Shown here: piece by piece, positions 1 to 6,033 of the stretch
Layout of the letters: each line of letters opens with the position of its first letter
Position numbering within the stretch: position 1 is the first letter of the stretch
Source: Alteromonadaceae bacterium
Lineage (GTDB): Bacteria; Pseudomonadota; Gammaproteobacteria; Pseudomonadales; Oleiphilaceae
Assembly (NCBI GenBank): GCA_013393545.1
Contig: JABXHG010000603.1
Location: 1 to 6,888 of the forward strand
DNA length: 6,888 nt
Reading direction: 5' to 3'
Translations under genes and position numbers: made by a program
Notes under the pieces: model-generated
What the model saw: only the letters and a program-made list of their open reading frames with translations
The model's database searches: none
What the model was told of the DNA's origin: nothing

Positions 1-110
1 AGAAGAAAAAGACAGGAGCAAGAAGGAGAAGAGGCGGAAAAAGGAGTGATGAAAAAAGAGAAGGAACGAGCCGAGAAGGAGATAAAGGGAACATGGCAAA
101 ACGGAGAACG
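1..110. other. Purine-rich low-complexity edge, probably degraded sequence
   Basis: Only 14 of the first 110 bases are pyrimidines, and the composition returns to normal abruptly beyond this point. The tract sits exactly where the body of RNase P RNA should continue on the minus strand. Similarity to that RNA fades base by base here instead of ending at a clean break. No gene, repeat unit or coding frame with family resemblance is visible. The likeliest reading is a low-quality contig or read end; a genuine polypurine tract is possible but less likely. Confidence 0.6.
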
Positions 111-157
111 GAGTTTCCTCCCCCGGCAAAAACCGGCGGCGACTGTCTGGCGAGCTC
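111..157 (-). ncRNA. rnpB: RNase P RNA, 5' end only (broken)
   Basis: RNase P RNA is the catalytic subunit of the enzyme that trims tRNA 5' leaders. Read on the minus strand from 157, the sequence shows the class A 5' signature CCAGACAGTCGCCGCC. A short P3-like hairpin follows (CGG, T-rich loop, CCG), and then GGGGGAGGAAA, the start of the first conserved core region. The core should continue AGTCCGGGCTCC, but the window reads ACTCCGTTCTCC and then loses all resemblance. Placement 40 bases downstream of rsmI on the same strand agrees with the pseudomonad order mraZ-rnpB-rsmI. Only about 47 of an expected ~350-400 nt are recognisable. The 5' end at 157 is inferred from alignment to remembered E. 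coli and Pseudomonas RNAs and from the promoter candidate just upstream. Confidence 0.8.
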
Positions 158-164
158 AGCAGCG

Positions 165-193
165 ACGATACCCGCGGCGCCCGGAGCATGCAA
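165..193 (-). promoter_or_regulatory. Candidate sigma-70 promoter for rnpB
   Basis: On the minus strand TTGCAT (193-188) is followed after exactly 17 bases by TATCGT (170-165). Seven bases later comes the G at 157, where the RNase P RNA homology begins. The -35 is weak (three of six consensus bases) and the -10 moderate (four of six), but the spacing to an independently inferred RNA start is right. The spacer is very GC-rich. It lies immediately after the rsmI stop codon, so rnpB could be transcribed separately from rsmI. Confidence 0.4.
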
Positions 194-197
194 GAAC

Positions 198-1058
198 TTA
201 CTGATCTTTCAGCGCCAATGCCCGCTGATACAGTTCGTTTTTGCCAACACCGCTGACCTCGGCAACAATGCGAGCAGCTCTCTTCACCGGCAATTCCGCG
301 ACCAGCAATGCCAGCAAACGATCAACATCGAGCGATGATGCGCCAGCCTGATCGGCCGGCGGCGCACCGCGAACCATGACCACAAACTCTCCCTTCTCAC
401 CATGGGGGTCGGCCTGCAATTGCGCCAGAACGTCTTCAGCCGTGCCGGCGTAGAAGGTTTCAAAGGTCTTGGTCAGCTCCCGGCCAAGCACGCATTCGCG
501 GTCACCCCCCAGCACATCGACCAGATCCTTCAGCCAATCCAGAATCCGGTGCGGCGACTCGTAAAACACCAGGGTGGCGGTTTGCGCCTTCAGTTCTGAC
601 AATGCCGTTTTGCGACCGGAACGCTTGGCGGGCAAAAAACCGGCGAATAAAAAGCGATCCGTCGGCAGACCGGCGGCAGACAGCCCGGCCACCAGCGCAC
701 ACGCGCCCGGTACCGGCGACACCCGGTAACCGGCCTCCCGCACCTCGCGCACCACCAGATAGCCGGGATCGGAAATCAGTGGCGTGCCGGCATCGGAAAC
801 GAGAGCAATACTCCTTCCCGCCTCCAACTCGGCCAGAATCCGCGCAACCCGGTCACGCTCGTTATGGTCGTGCAACGCCAGCATGGGTTTACTCAGCCCC
901 AGATGCTGCATCAATCGCCCACTGTGCCGTGTATCTTCCGCTGCCACCAGCGCAACCGAAGACAGCACCCCGACGGCCCTTTCCGATAAATCCTGCAAAT
1001 TGCCAATGGGAGTGGCGACCACGTAGAGCGTGCCGCCGGGGCGGTGTTGTTCAGACAT
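198..1058 (-). CDS. rsmI: 16S rRNA (cytidine-1402-2'-O)-methyltransferase RsmI
   Basis: RsmI transfers a methyl group from S-adenosylmethionine to the ribose 2'-OH of C1402 in the decoding centre of 16S rRNA. The 286-residue protein has the tetrapyrrole-methylase-fold motifs in family order: TPIGNLQDLSERA (16-28), AAEDTRHS (39-46), LVSDAGTPLISDPG (86-99), PVPGAC (115-120), LPTDRFLFAGFLP (131-143) and VFYESPHRI (164-172). Length is normal for the family. An in-frame ATG lies 96 bases further upstream, but the ATG at 1058 is preferred because the family N-terminus (GGTLYVVATPIGN) begins a few residues after it and GGAG at 1070-1067 lies 8 bases in front. It is transcribed divergently from lpoA across a 146-bp gap, as in E. 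coli and Pseudomonas. Nothing looks broken. Confidence 0.97.
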   Translation of the reverse strand: MSEQHRPGGTLYVVATPIGNLQDLSERAVGVLSSVALVAAEDTRHSGRLMQHLGLSKPMLALHDHNERDRVARILAELEAGRSIALVSDAGTPLISDPGYLVVREVREAGYRVSPVPGACALVAGLSAAGLPTDRFLFAGFLPAKRSGRKTALSELKAQTATLVFYESPHRILDWLKDLVDVLGGDRECVLGRELTKTFETFYAGTAEDVLAQLQADPHGEKGEFVVMVRGAPPADQAGASSLDVDRLLALLVAELPVKRAARIVAEVSGVGKNELYQRALALKDQ

Positions 1059-1204
1059 ACAAAAAACTCCGGGTAAACGAGGGCGCCATGATACCGCCCC
1101 GACACGTGACACGCACACCATGTGAATTGGCACGGGAGCTGGTAAACTTGCCACTGAAAACGCGGCACCACAAGCCTAACCATCCGGAGACGATCGAGCC
1201 CGTC
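1059..1204. other. Divergent rsmI/lpoA intergenic region
   Basis: This 146-bp gap must carry the start signals for both divergent genes. On the minus strand TATCAT (1093-1088) is a possible -10 for rsmI, but no convincing -35 lies 16-18 bases upstream of it. On the plus strand I find no paired -35/-10 for lpoA that I would defend. No terminator, repeat or small gene is apparent. Confidence 0.5.
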
Positions 1205-3058
1205 ATGATAAATCCCACCTGCTCCCGCACGATTCTGGCCCTGCTAACCGTCTTGATCATGACCATCAGCGGCTGCGCCACCGTTGATCTCGGGGAACAC
1301 CGTGCCGATTCCGCGCGGCAGGCGCTGATGCTGGCCGAAGAGGAAGACGAGCGAATGATGGCGCAGGATTATCTGCTGCGCACGGCTGGGCGATTTCAGG
1401 ATCAGGGCCGGCACGAAGATGCCCGGACCCTGCTACTCAGCGAACAGCTGGCCAATCTGACGCCGGCACAAACCCGCCAGCGCCGGCTACTTGCCATGGC
1501 CAGTGCGCTGGCACTGGAAGATCGCGAATGGGCCGATGACCTGTCACAACAGCTGACAACCGACAGCTTCATGGATTACCCCGATCGGTTGATGGCACGC
1601 GCGGGGCAACTTCAGGCTCAGGTTCAGGCCTATTCGGGCGATCATTTGGCTGCCGCCAACACCTTGATTCTTTTGAGCCAGACCGACAACTCACTGTCGG
1701 CCCAGGACCTGCATGATCAGATCTGGGCGCACCTGAAAACGCTGGACGAAACACAACTGCAGCAGGCCGCGCGCGAGGCGCGGGGCTATGAGCAGGAAGG
1801 CTGGCTGGCACTGGCCGAGGGCGTCCAGCAGCCAGATGCCAACCTGGACCAACAGGGGCGAATAGTACGTCGCTGGCAGAACCGCTGGCCGGGGCACCCC
1901 GCCGCCCAGATTCTACCGACACCGCTGTCACTGCTTGCCGAATTGGCCAGCAGCCGGCCCGAGAACATTGTCCTGGCCCTGCCCTTCACGGGTCGCCTGG
2001 CCAGTGCCGGGGAGGCCATCCGGGACGGCTTCCTGGCGGCCTACTACGCCGATGAATCCGCTGACCGAAAGAAAACCGATATCCGCATTGTCGACACCAG
2101 CAAGGGCGATTTTCTTACCATTTATAAGGAGATGACCGACAGCCCTGCCGATCTTATTGTCGGCCCGCTGGATAAAAGCAAACTGACCGGGCTGGCCGAC
2201 CTGCAGAACCTGCCCGCTCCCGTTCTGGGGCTGAACTACCTGGGTGACGAAACAACTCCGCCCGCAGGCCTTCACCAGTTCGGGCTATCGGCCGAGGATG
2301 AAGCCCGCCAGATTACCGAAAAGCTGAGCAGAGATGGCCTGCGCCACCTGCTAGCACTGATCCCTTACGGTGAATGGGGCGACCGCGTGGAGCGCGCCCT
2401 GCGTGAAGGCGTCAGCGAGCGCGAACTGAAAATTCTGGACATTGAACGGTTCATGGAAGACGAAAATCTGCGAGCGGTGACCGCCGATCTACTGGGCATC
2501 ACTGCCTCCCGTGACCGGGCAATTGACGTGGAACGCACAATCGGCCGCAACGTTGAATTCGAACCCCGTCGCCGCCAGGATGCGGAAGCGATCGTGATGG
2601 TGGCAGCGCCCACCCTTGCGCGTCAGTTCAAGCCCCTGTTTGCGTTTTACTACGGCGGCGACCTGCCGGTGTATTCACCTTCTATCATTTACGAAGGCTC
2701 TCCGGAACCTTCCCGGGATCGGGATCTGAATCAGGTGATCTTCACCGATATTCCCTGGGTTCTTGCCCCCGACCTCCCCCTGCGCGCCGAGGCAAGCCAG
2801 CACTTCAACAACACCAGCGGCCAACTGGGGCGGCTATTCGCCATGGGTGCGGACGCCTGGCGGATTGCCAAGCGCTTACCGTTGCTCCAACGTATTGACG
2901 ATGCCAGCATCGATGGCCTGACCGGAAAACTGACCATGGATGCACAGGGCAGCATCCATCGCCAACAACAATGGGCGAAATTCGTAAACGGCCGGGCTGT
3001 GCCGCTGGCTGACGACCAGCCGGATGAACGCTCGGGTGACGAGGAGCCCGGACAGTAA
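1205..3058 (+). CDS. lpoA: Penicillin-binding protein activator LpoA (outer-membrane lipoprotein)
   Basis: LpoA is an outer-membrane lipoprotein that reaches through the periplasm and stimulates the class A penicillin-binding protein PBP1A. The 617-residue product starts with a type II signal peptide: a short polar stretch, hydrophobic ILALLTVLIMT, then lipobox ISGC with Cys24. Residue +2 is Ala, not Asp, which fits outer-membrane sorting. Residues ~30-245 look like the alpha-helical TPR-type domain (QALMLAEEEDERMM, RFQDQGRHEDARTLL). From residue 253 (NIVLALPFTGRLASAGEAIR) to about 601 runs the LppC periplasmic-binding-protein-like domain, with LIVGPLDKSKL near 319, LSAEDEAR, and a terminal GLTGKLTMDAQGSIHR. 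The tail is acidic. The ATG at 1205 was chosen because it begins the signal peptide and has GAG 6 bases upstream. The frame stays open a further 603 bases upstream, but that part is antisense to rsmI. Length is close to the Pseudomonas homologue and shorter than E. coli LpoA. Confidence 0.95.
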   Translation: MINPTCSRTILALLTVLIMTISGCATVDLGEHRADSARQALMLAEEEDERMMAQDYLLRTAGRFQDQGRHEDARTLLLSEQLANLTPAQTRQRRLLAMASALALEDREWADDLSQQLTTDSFMDYPDRLMARAGQLQAQVQAYSGDHLAAANTLILLSQTDNSLSAQDLHDQIWAHLKTLDETQLQQAAREARGYEQEGWLALAEGVQQPDANLDQQGRIVRRWQNRWPGHPAAQILPTPLSLLAELASSRPENIVLALPFTGRLASAGEAIRDGFLAAYYADESADRKKTDIRIVDTSKGDFLTIYKEMTDSPADLIVGPLDKSKLTGLADLQNLPAPVLGLNYLGDETTPPAGLHQFGLSAEDEARQITEKLSRDGLRHLLALIPYGEWGDRVERALREGVSERELKILDIERFMEDENLRAVTADLLGITASRDRAIDVERTIGRNVEFEPRRRQDAEAIVMVAAPTLARQFKPLFAFYYGGDLPVYSPSIIYEGSPEPSRDRDLNQVIFTDIPWVLAPDLPLRAEASQHFNNTSGQLGRLFAMGADAWRIAKRLPLLQRIDDASIDGLTGKLTMDAQGSIHRQQQWAKFVNGRAVPLADDQPDERSGDEEPGQ

Positions 3059-3073
3059 GGGGGGAGGGACGCC

Positions 3074-3439
3074 ATGGAAGGCGCAAGACAGACCGGCGCA
3101 CGCTACGAGGGCGTAGCCGCCCGTTTTCTGCAAAGCAAAGGCGTGCGAATCATCGATCGCAATGTGCACAGTCGTGGCGGCGAGATTGACCTGATCGGAA
3201 TGGACGACGGCGTACTGGTGTTTTTCGAAGTTCGCTTTCGCAAAGCTGACAGCCTGGTGGACCCCATCAGCTCTGTGAGCCCTGACAAGCAACGACGGTT
3301 ATTGCGGGCCGCCTCTTTTTACCTGCATCGCACCGGTCAATGGGACGCCTTTACCCGTATAGATGTGGTAGGCATCAGCCCGGGTATCTCCGCCAACTAC
3401 CGGATACAGTGGATTAAAAATGCCATCGAGGCCAACTGA
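3074..3439 (+). CDS. yraN: YraN family (UPF0102) nuclease-like protein
   Basis: This 121-residue protein belongs to the YraN/UPF0102 family, which has a restriction-endonuclease-like fold; its cellular role is not settled. Visible family marks are an N-terminal helix with GARYEGVAARFL (8-19), RNVHSRGGEIDLIG (29-42) and VFFEVRFR (49-56). Glu12, Glu37, Asp39 and Glu52 are the likely acidic metal-site residues, with Arg54 where a PD-(D/E)xK lysine would sit. It follows lpoA by 15 bp and has a strong Shine-Dalgarno GGGAGG (3062-3067) 6 bases before the ATG, so it is translated independently but probably co-transcribed. The lpoA-yraN-diaA order is the same in E. coli. The family call is firm; any enzymatic activity is inference. 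Confidence 0.93.
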   Translation: MEGARQTGARYEGVAARFLQSKGVRIIDRNVHSRGGEIDLIGMDDGVLVFFEVRFRKADSLVDPISSVSPDKQRRLLRAASFYLHRTGQWDAFTRIDVVGISPGISANYRIQWIKNAIEAN

Positions 3440-3448
3440 AATAACACC

Positions 3449-4039
3449 ATGAGTGACAACGAACACAATATTTATCAATGGTTTGCCTCCCATATGGAGC
3501 ACACCGCCGAAGCTGCCAGCACCGTAGCCCCGGCTATTGAAGAAGTGGCGGATGCCTGCGTCGCCAGCCTTCTGCAAGACGGTAAAATCGTCGCCTGCGC
3601 CAATGGCAACGCCAACGTACTGGCCCAGTACCTTTGCACTGCGCTACTCGCCAGGCTGGTACAGGAGCGCCCTGCACTACCGGCCATCAACCTGGGCGCT
3701 GACGCCACCACCTATTCCGCCATCTGCCGGGACAATCGCTTCAACGACACCTTCTCCCGCCAGGTGCAGGCCATTGGCAAGCCCGGCGATCTGCTGGTGG
3801 TTGTAGTGGACGATGGCCACAAGGCCAATCTAATCCAGGCCATACAGGCCGCCCACGATCGCGAGATGCGGGTGGTTGTGCTAAGCGCCAAAGCACGCTC
3901 CGATATCACGTCTCTGATGCACCCGGAAGACATCGAGTTGGCCCTGAACGATCTGCCGGCGCCGGAGGCCACTCCCTTGCTGATGGTTATCATCAACGCA
4001 GTGTGCGACATGATTGACCAAAAACTGTTTGGCGGATAA
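3449..4039 (+). CDS. diaA: SIS-domain protein, DiaA-like (DnaA initiator-associating)
   Basis: The 196-residue single SIS domain aligns end to end with DiaA and the related heptose isomerase GmhA. Markers are KIVACANGN (46-54), ERPALPAINL (73-82), FSRQVQAIGKPGDLLVVV (102-119) and a C-terminus NAVCDMIDQKLF matching DiaA NCLCDLIDNTLF. E. coli DiaA is a tetramer that binds DnaA and promotes replication initiation. The sugar-phosphate site is eroded: the usual GNGxSAA loop reads ANGNANV (51-57), the serine-rich STxGNS loop reads VDDGHK (120-125), the position of the GmhA catalytic Glu is Ala65, and the His near the C-terminal helix is not kept. A GmhA isomerase role is therefore unlikely, and a DiaA-like scaffold fits better. 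The ATG is 9 bases after the yraN stop with no good Shine-Dalgarno, suggesting translational coupling. It is the last gene of the plus-strand unit. Confidence 0.85.
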   Translation: MSDNEHNIYQWFASHMEHTAEAASTVAPAIEEVADACVASLLQDGKIVACANGNANVLAQYLCTALLARLVQERPALPAINLGADATTYSAICRDNRFNDTFSRQVQAIGKPGDLLVVVVDDGHKANLIQAIQAAHDREMRVVVLSAKARSDITSLMHPEDIELALNDLPAPEATPLLMVIINAVCDMIDQKLFGG

Positions 4040-4040
4040 C

Positions 4041-4067
4041 AAAAAAACCGGCTGAGCCGGCTTTTTT
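4041..4067. terminator. Bidirectional hairpin terminator between diaA and sspB
   Basis: Seven A, stem CCGGC, loop TGA, stem GCCGG, one C and six T. The 5-bp all-GC stem (4048-4052 with 4056-4060) is flanked by an A-run on one side and a T-run on the other, so it can work as a rho-independent terminator for diaA (plus) and for sspB (minus). It starts one base after the diaA stop codon and ends two bases before the sspB stop codon. Confidence 0.85.
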
Positions 4068-4069
4068 GA

Positions 4070-4498
4070 TTACTTCACAACCTTCAGAGTGGGCTTGCCA
4101 CTTGGCCGGTCTTCCGGGCCTGGAGGTGGCGTATCCGGAGCATCGTTACCACCGGGATCGGGAGAGCCCGGCTCACTACCGAACACCATTCCTTCGCCGT
4201 TTTCCTTCGCGTAGATCGCCACCACGGCCTGCAGTGGGATATAGACCTGCATGGGCACCCCCCCAAAGCGGGCACTGAACTCCAACGCGCCGTTACCAAC
4301 CACCAGCCCGCGAACAGCGCCGGGACTTATATTGAGCACAATCTGCCCATTGGCGACATGCTCGGATGGCACCTGCACCCCTTGAACGCCCGCATCGACC
4401 ACGATGTATGGCGTACAGTCATTATCCAGGATCCACTCATTCAAGGCCCGTACCAGATATGGCCGGCTTGAATGCATTGTGAAGGTTGTATCTGACAC
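4070..4498 (-). CDS. sspB: ClpXP protease specificity-enhancing factor SspB
   Basis: SspB is the adaptor that binds ssrA-tagged and some other substrates and delivers them to ClpXP. The 142-residue protein has the family core: SSRPYLVRALNEWILDN (10-26), YIVVDAG (31-37), VQVPSEHVANGQIVLNISP (41-59), FSARFGG (74-80) and AVVAIYAKENGEGMVF (91-106). After it come a flexible Pro/Gly/Asp-rich linker (~107-132) and the ClpX-tethering tail KPTLKVVK (135-142), equivalent to RPALRVVK in E. coli. The linker is shorter than in E. coli SspB. The start is a GTG at 4498, chosen because GGAG (4510-4507) lies 8 bases upstream. An ATG seven codons later has no ribosome-binding site. It follows sspA by 41 bp on the same strand and is probably in one operon with it. 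Confidence 0.96.
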   Translation of the reverse strand: MSDTTFTMHSSRPYLVRALNEWILDNDCTPYIVVDAGVQGVQVPSEHVANGQIVLNISPGAVRGLVVGNGALEFSARFGGVPMQVYIPLQAVVAIYAKENGEGMVFGSEPGSPDPGGNDAPDTPPPGPEDRPSGKPTLKVVK

Positions 4499-4514
4499 AG
4501 CGAAAACTCCAGGT

Positions 4515-4532
4515 TCCGCCGGTGAAGGCGGA
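4515..4532 (-). promoter_or_regulatory. Intercistronic hairpin upstream of the sspB ribosome-binding site
   Basis: A perfect 6-bp inverted repeat (TCCGCC, 6-base loop, GGCGGA on the plus strand) lies in the 41-bp sspA-sspB gap. It ends 4 bases before the sspB Shine-Dalgarno at 4510-4507. No U-run follows it in the minus direction, so it is not an intrinsic terminator. An RNA-stability or translation-tuning role is inference from position only. Confidence 0.35.
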
Positions 4533-4539
4533 CATTCAC

Positions 4540-5169
4540 TCAGTTGCGGATGTCTTCTTCCAGATCGGAAAGGCTGGCTTTAAAACCTTCCCGAGCGAAA
4601 ATGCTATCCATGTATTTGAGCAGAGGCTTGGCCTGTTTCTCATTCAGCTCAATACCCATCGCCGGCAAACGCCACAGAATCGGGGCGATACAACAATCGA
4701 CAATGGTAAACTCCTCGGACAGGAAGAACGGCATTTCACCAAACAACGGTGCCGTTGCCAGCAGGCTCTCCTTCAGTTCCTTACGGGCTGCCTCGGCGGC
4801 CTTGCTGTTTGGCTGAGCCAGGATCTGGTCAACCAGCCCGCACCAATCTTTCTGAATACGATGAATCATCAGCCGGCTGTTGGCTCGCGCCACAGGATAG
4901 ACCGGCAACAACGGCGGATGCGGAAAACGCTCATCCAGATATTCCATCATGATATTCGGCTCGTACAGGGCCAGGTCCCGATCCACCAGGGTCGGCAAGG
5001 CGTTGTACGGGTTCAAATCCGCCAGCTCAGCGGGCGGGTCATCCGGATCCACATCCACGATGTCTACGGTAACACCTTTCTCGGCCAGAACAATGCGCAC
5101 ACGATGGCTGTAATGACTGGTAGGATCCGAGAAAAATGTCATTGATGACCGTTTGGTCACAACGCCCAT
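4540..5169 (-). CDS. sspA: Stringent starvation protein A (SspA)
   Basis: SspA is an RNA-polymerase-associated protein with a glutathione-S-transferase fold that alters promoter use under starvation and acid stress in enterobacteria and contributes to virulence in several gammaproteobacteria. The 209 residues align almost throughout with E. coli SspA (212). The N-terminal thioredoxin-like domain (~10-85) carries [23 protein letters not shown] and [18 protein letters not shown]. The conserved surface pocket [20 protein letters not shown] starts at residue 76. The C-terminal helical domain includes [19 protein letters not shown] and [11 protein letters not shown]. The ATG at 5169 has GAGG (5180-5177) 7 bases upstream. 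It lies between the petC terminator and sspB, with its own promoter candidate, so the sspAB operon appears separate from the bc1 operon. Confidence 0.97.
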   Translation of the reverse strand: MGVVTKRSSMTFFSDPTSHYSHRVRIVLAEKGVTVDIVDVDPDDPPAELADLNPYNALPTLVDRDLALYEPNIMMEYLDERFPHPPLLPVYPVARANSRLMIHRIQKDWCGLVDQILAQPNSKAAEAARKELKESLLATAPLFGEMPFFLSEEFTIVDCCIAPILWRLPAMGIELNEKQAKPLLKYMDSIFAREGFKASLSDLEEDIRN

Positions 5170-5183
5170 ATAGTTACCTCACG

Positions 5184-5211
5184 ATTATACAAACCGAATT
5201 ATTCCTGAAAA
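5184..5211 (-). promoter_or_regulatory. Candidate sigma-70 promoter for sspA
   Basis: On the minus strand a perfect -10 TATAAT (5189-5184) follows TTTTCA (5211-5206, four of six -35 bases) with a 16-base spacer. The -35 touches the tail of the petC terminator. Only 14 bases separate the -10 from the sspA ATG, and they contain the GAGG Shine-Dalgarno. A start at the usual distance would begin inside or next to that GAGG, giving an almost leaderless message. The -10 match could also be coincidental in this AT-rich gap. Confidence 0.45.
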
Positions 5212-5247
5212 CGCAAAAACCAGCGGACCCCGAAAGGGGCCCGCTGG
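5210..5247 (-). terminator. Rho-independent terminator of the cytochrome bc1 operon
   Basis: A 7-bp stem (5220-5226 with 5241-5247), one A/C mismatch, a 4-bp stem (5228-5231 with 5236-5239) and a 4-base loop, followed in the minus direction by a run of five T (5219-5215). It starts 30 bases after the petC stop codon and separates petC from sspA. Confidence 0.9.
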
Positions 5248-5277
5248 AGTTCGGCGGTGGGCATTATACCCTATTTC

Positions 5278-6033
5278 TTAGTGAACGTCTTTCCAGTACT
5301 CACGATTGAGCAGGTAAGCCACCACGAAGAAGATCGCCACGAAGATCAGCACGAAAATCCCCAGACGTTCGCGCTCAACCTTCACCGGGTCACCCATGTA
5401 GGACATGAAGTTGGTCAGGTCCCACATGGCCTGATCAAACTCCGCGCCATCCATGGCGCCTTCGGTGGCGTACTCGGGGCAGACATCCCCGTTGTTCACA
5501 TTGCCACTGAGCGGCTCGACACTGGCGTCGACACCAATGTTCGGCTCAACCGCACACAGGCCCTGCATTTCCACCATGACGTGAGGCATACCGACCTTGT
5601 CGAACACCACGTTGTTCACGCCCAACGGACGGGACTCGTCCTTGTAGAAGCCACGCAGGTAGGAATATACCCAGGACTCACCACGCAGACGGGTCTCCAG
5701 CGTCAGATCGGGTGGCGGTGCACCGAACCAGCCGGCAGCCATGTCCTTGTTCATGGAGATTTTCATCAACTCGCCGATTTTGGCGCCGGTGAAAATCAGG
5801 TTTTCCTCGTACAGCTCCTCGGGAATACCAGTATCTTCGGCCACACGCTTGTAACGTGCATATTCCATGGAGTGACAACCCATGCAGTAGTTGGTGAACA
5901 AAGCGGCACCACGCTGCAGGGATTCCTTGTTGGTGTGATCCGGTTCCATATGATCCAGCGGAACCGCCCCACCGGCTGCCAGCCCGATGGCCGGCAGGAT
6001 GGCGAAAACGAGACCTACAATCAGCTTTCTCAT
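5278..6033 (-). CDS. petC: Cytochrome c1 of the ubiquinol-cytochrome c reductase (bc1) complex
   Basis: Cytochrome c1 takes electrons from the Rieske protein and passes them to soluble or membrane c-type cytochromes in the periplasm. The 251-residue precursor has a signal peptide (KLIVGLVFAILPAIGLAA, cleavage near residue 20), the haem-binding CMGCH (50-54), the conserved WFGAPPPDL (102-110), Met149 in GMPHVM as the probable sixth haem ligand, and one C-terminal membrane anchor (~224-242) ending in a charged tail. Cys160 and Cys185 are a possible disulfide pair downstream of the ligand Met. Its ATG shares one base with the petB stop (TAATG), with GAGGG about 10 bases upstream, so coupling to petB is likely. 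Length and features are those of an intact gammaproteobacterial petC. Confidence 0.96.
   Translation of the reverse strand: MRKLIVGLVFAILPAIGLAAGGAVPLDHMEPDHTNKESLQRGAALFTNYCMGCHSMEYARYKRVAEDTGIPEELYEENLIFTGAKIGELMKISMNKDMAAGWFGAPPPDLTLETRLRGESWVYSYLRGFYKDESRPLGVNNVVFDKVGMPHVMVEMQGLCAVEPNIGVDASVEPLSGNVNNGDVCPEYATEGAMDGAEFDQAMWDLTNFMSYMGDPVKVERERLGIFVLIFVAIFFVVAYLLNREYWKDVH

Noticed and set aside
1..110. Possible functional polypurine element or repeat
   Set aside because: No repeat unit is visible and the tract replaces conserved RNase P RNA core sequence gradually, so a sequence-quality problem is likelier.
93..338. Plus-strand small open frame at the left edge
   Set aside because: It runs antisense to rnpB and rsmI and begins in the anomalous purine tract; there is no credible protein signature.
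1059..1154. Longer rsmI start giving 32 extra N-terminal residues
   Set aside because: The extra residues lack family similarity, while the ATG at 1058 has a well-spaced GGAG and sits just before the conserved N-terminus.
602..1204. Open plus-strand frame continuing 201 codons upstream of lpoA
   Set aside because: It is antisense to rsmI, has no family resemblance, and the lipoprotein signal peptide starts at 1205. It is a coincidental GC-rich open frame.
4486..5145. Plus-strand open frame (219 codons)
   Set aside because: Antisense shadow of sspA, which aligns throughout with the known family.
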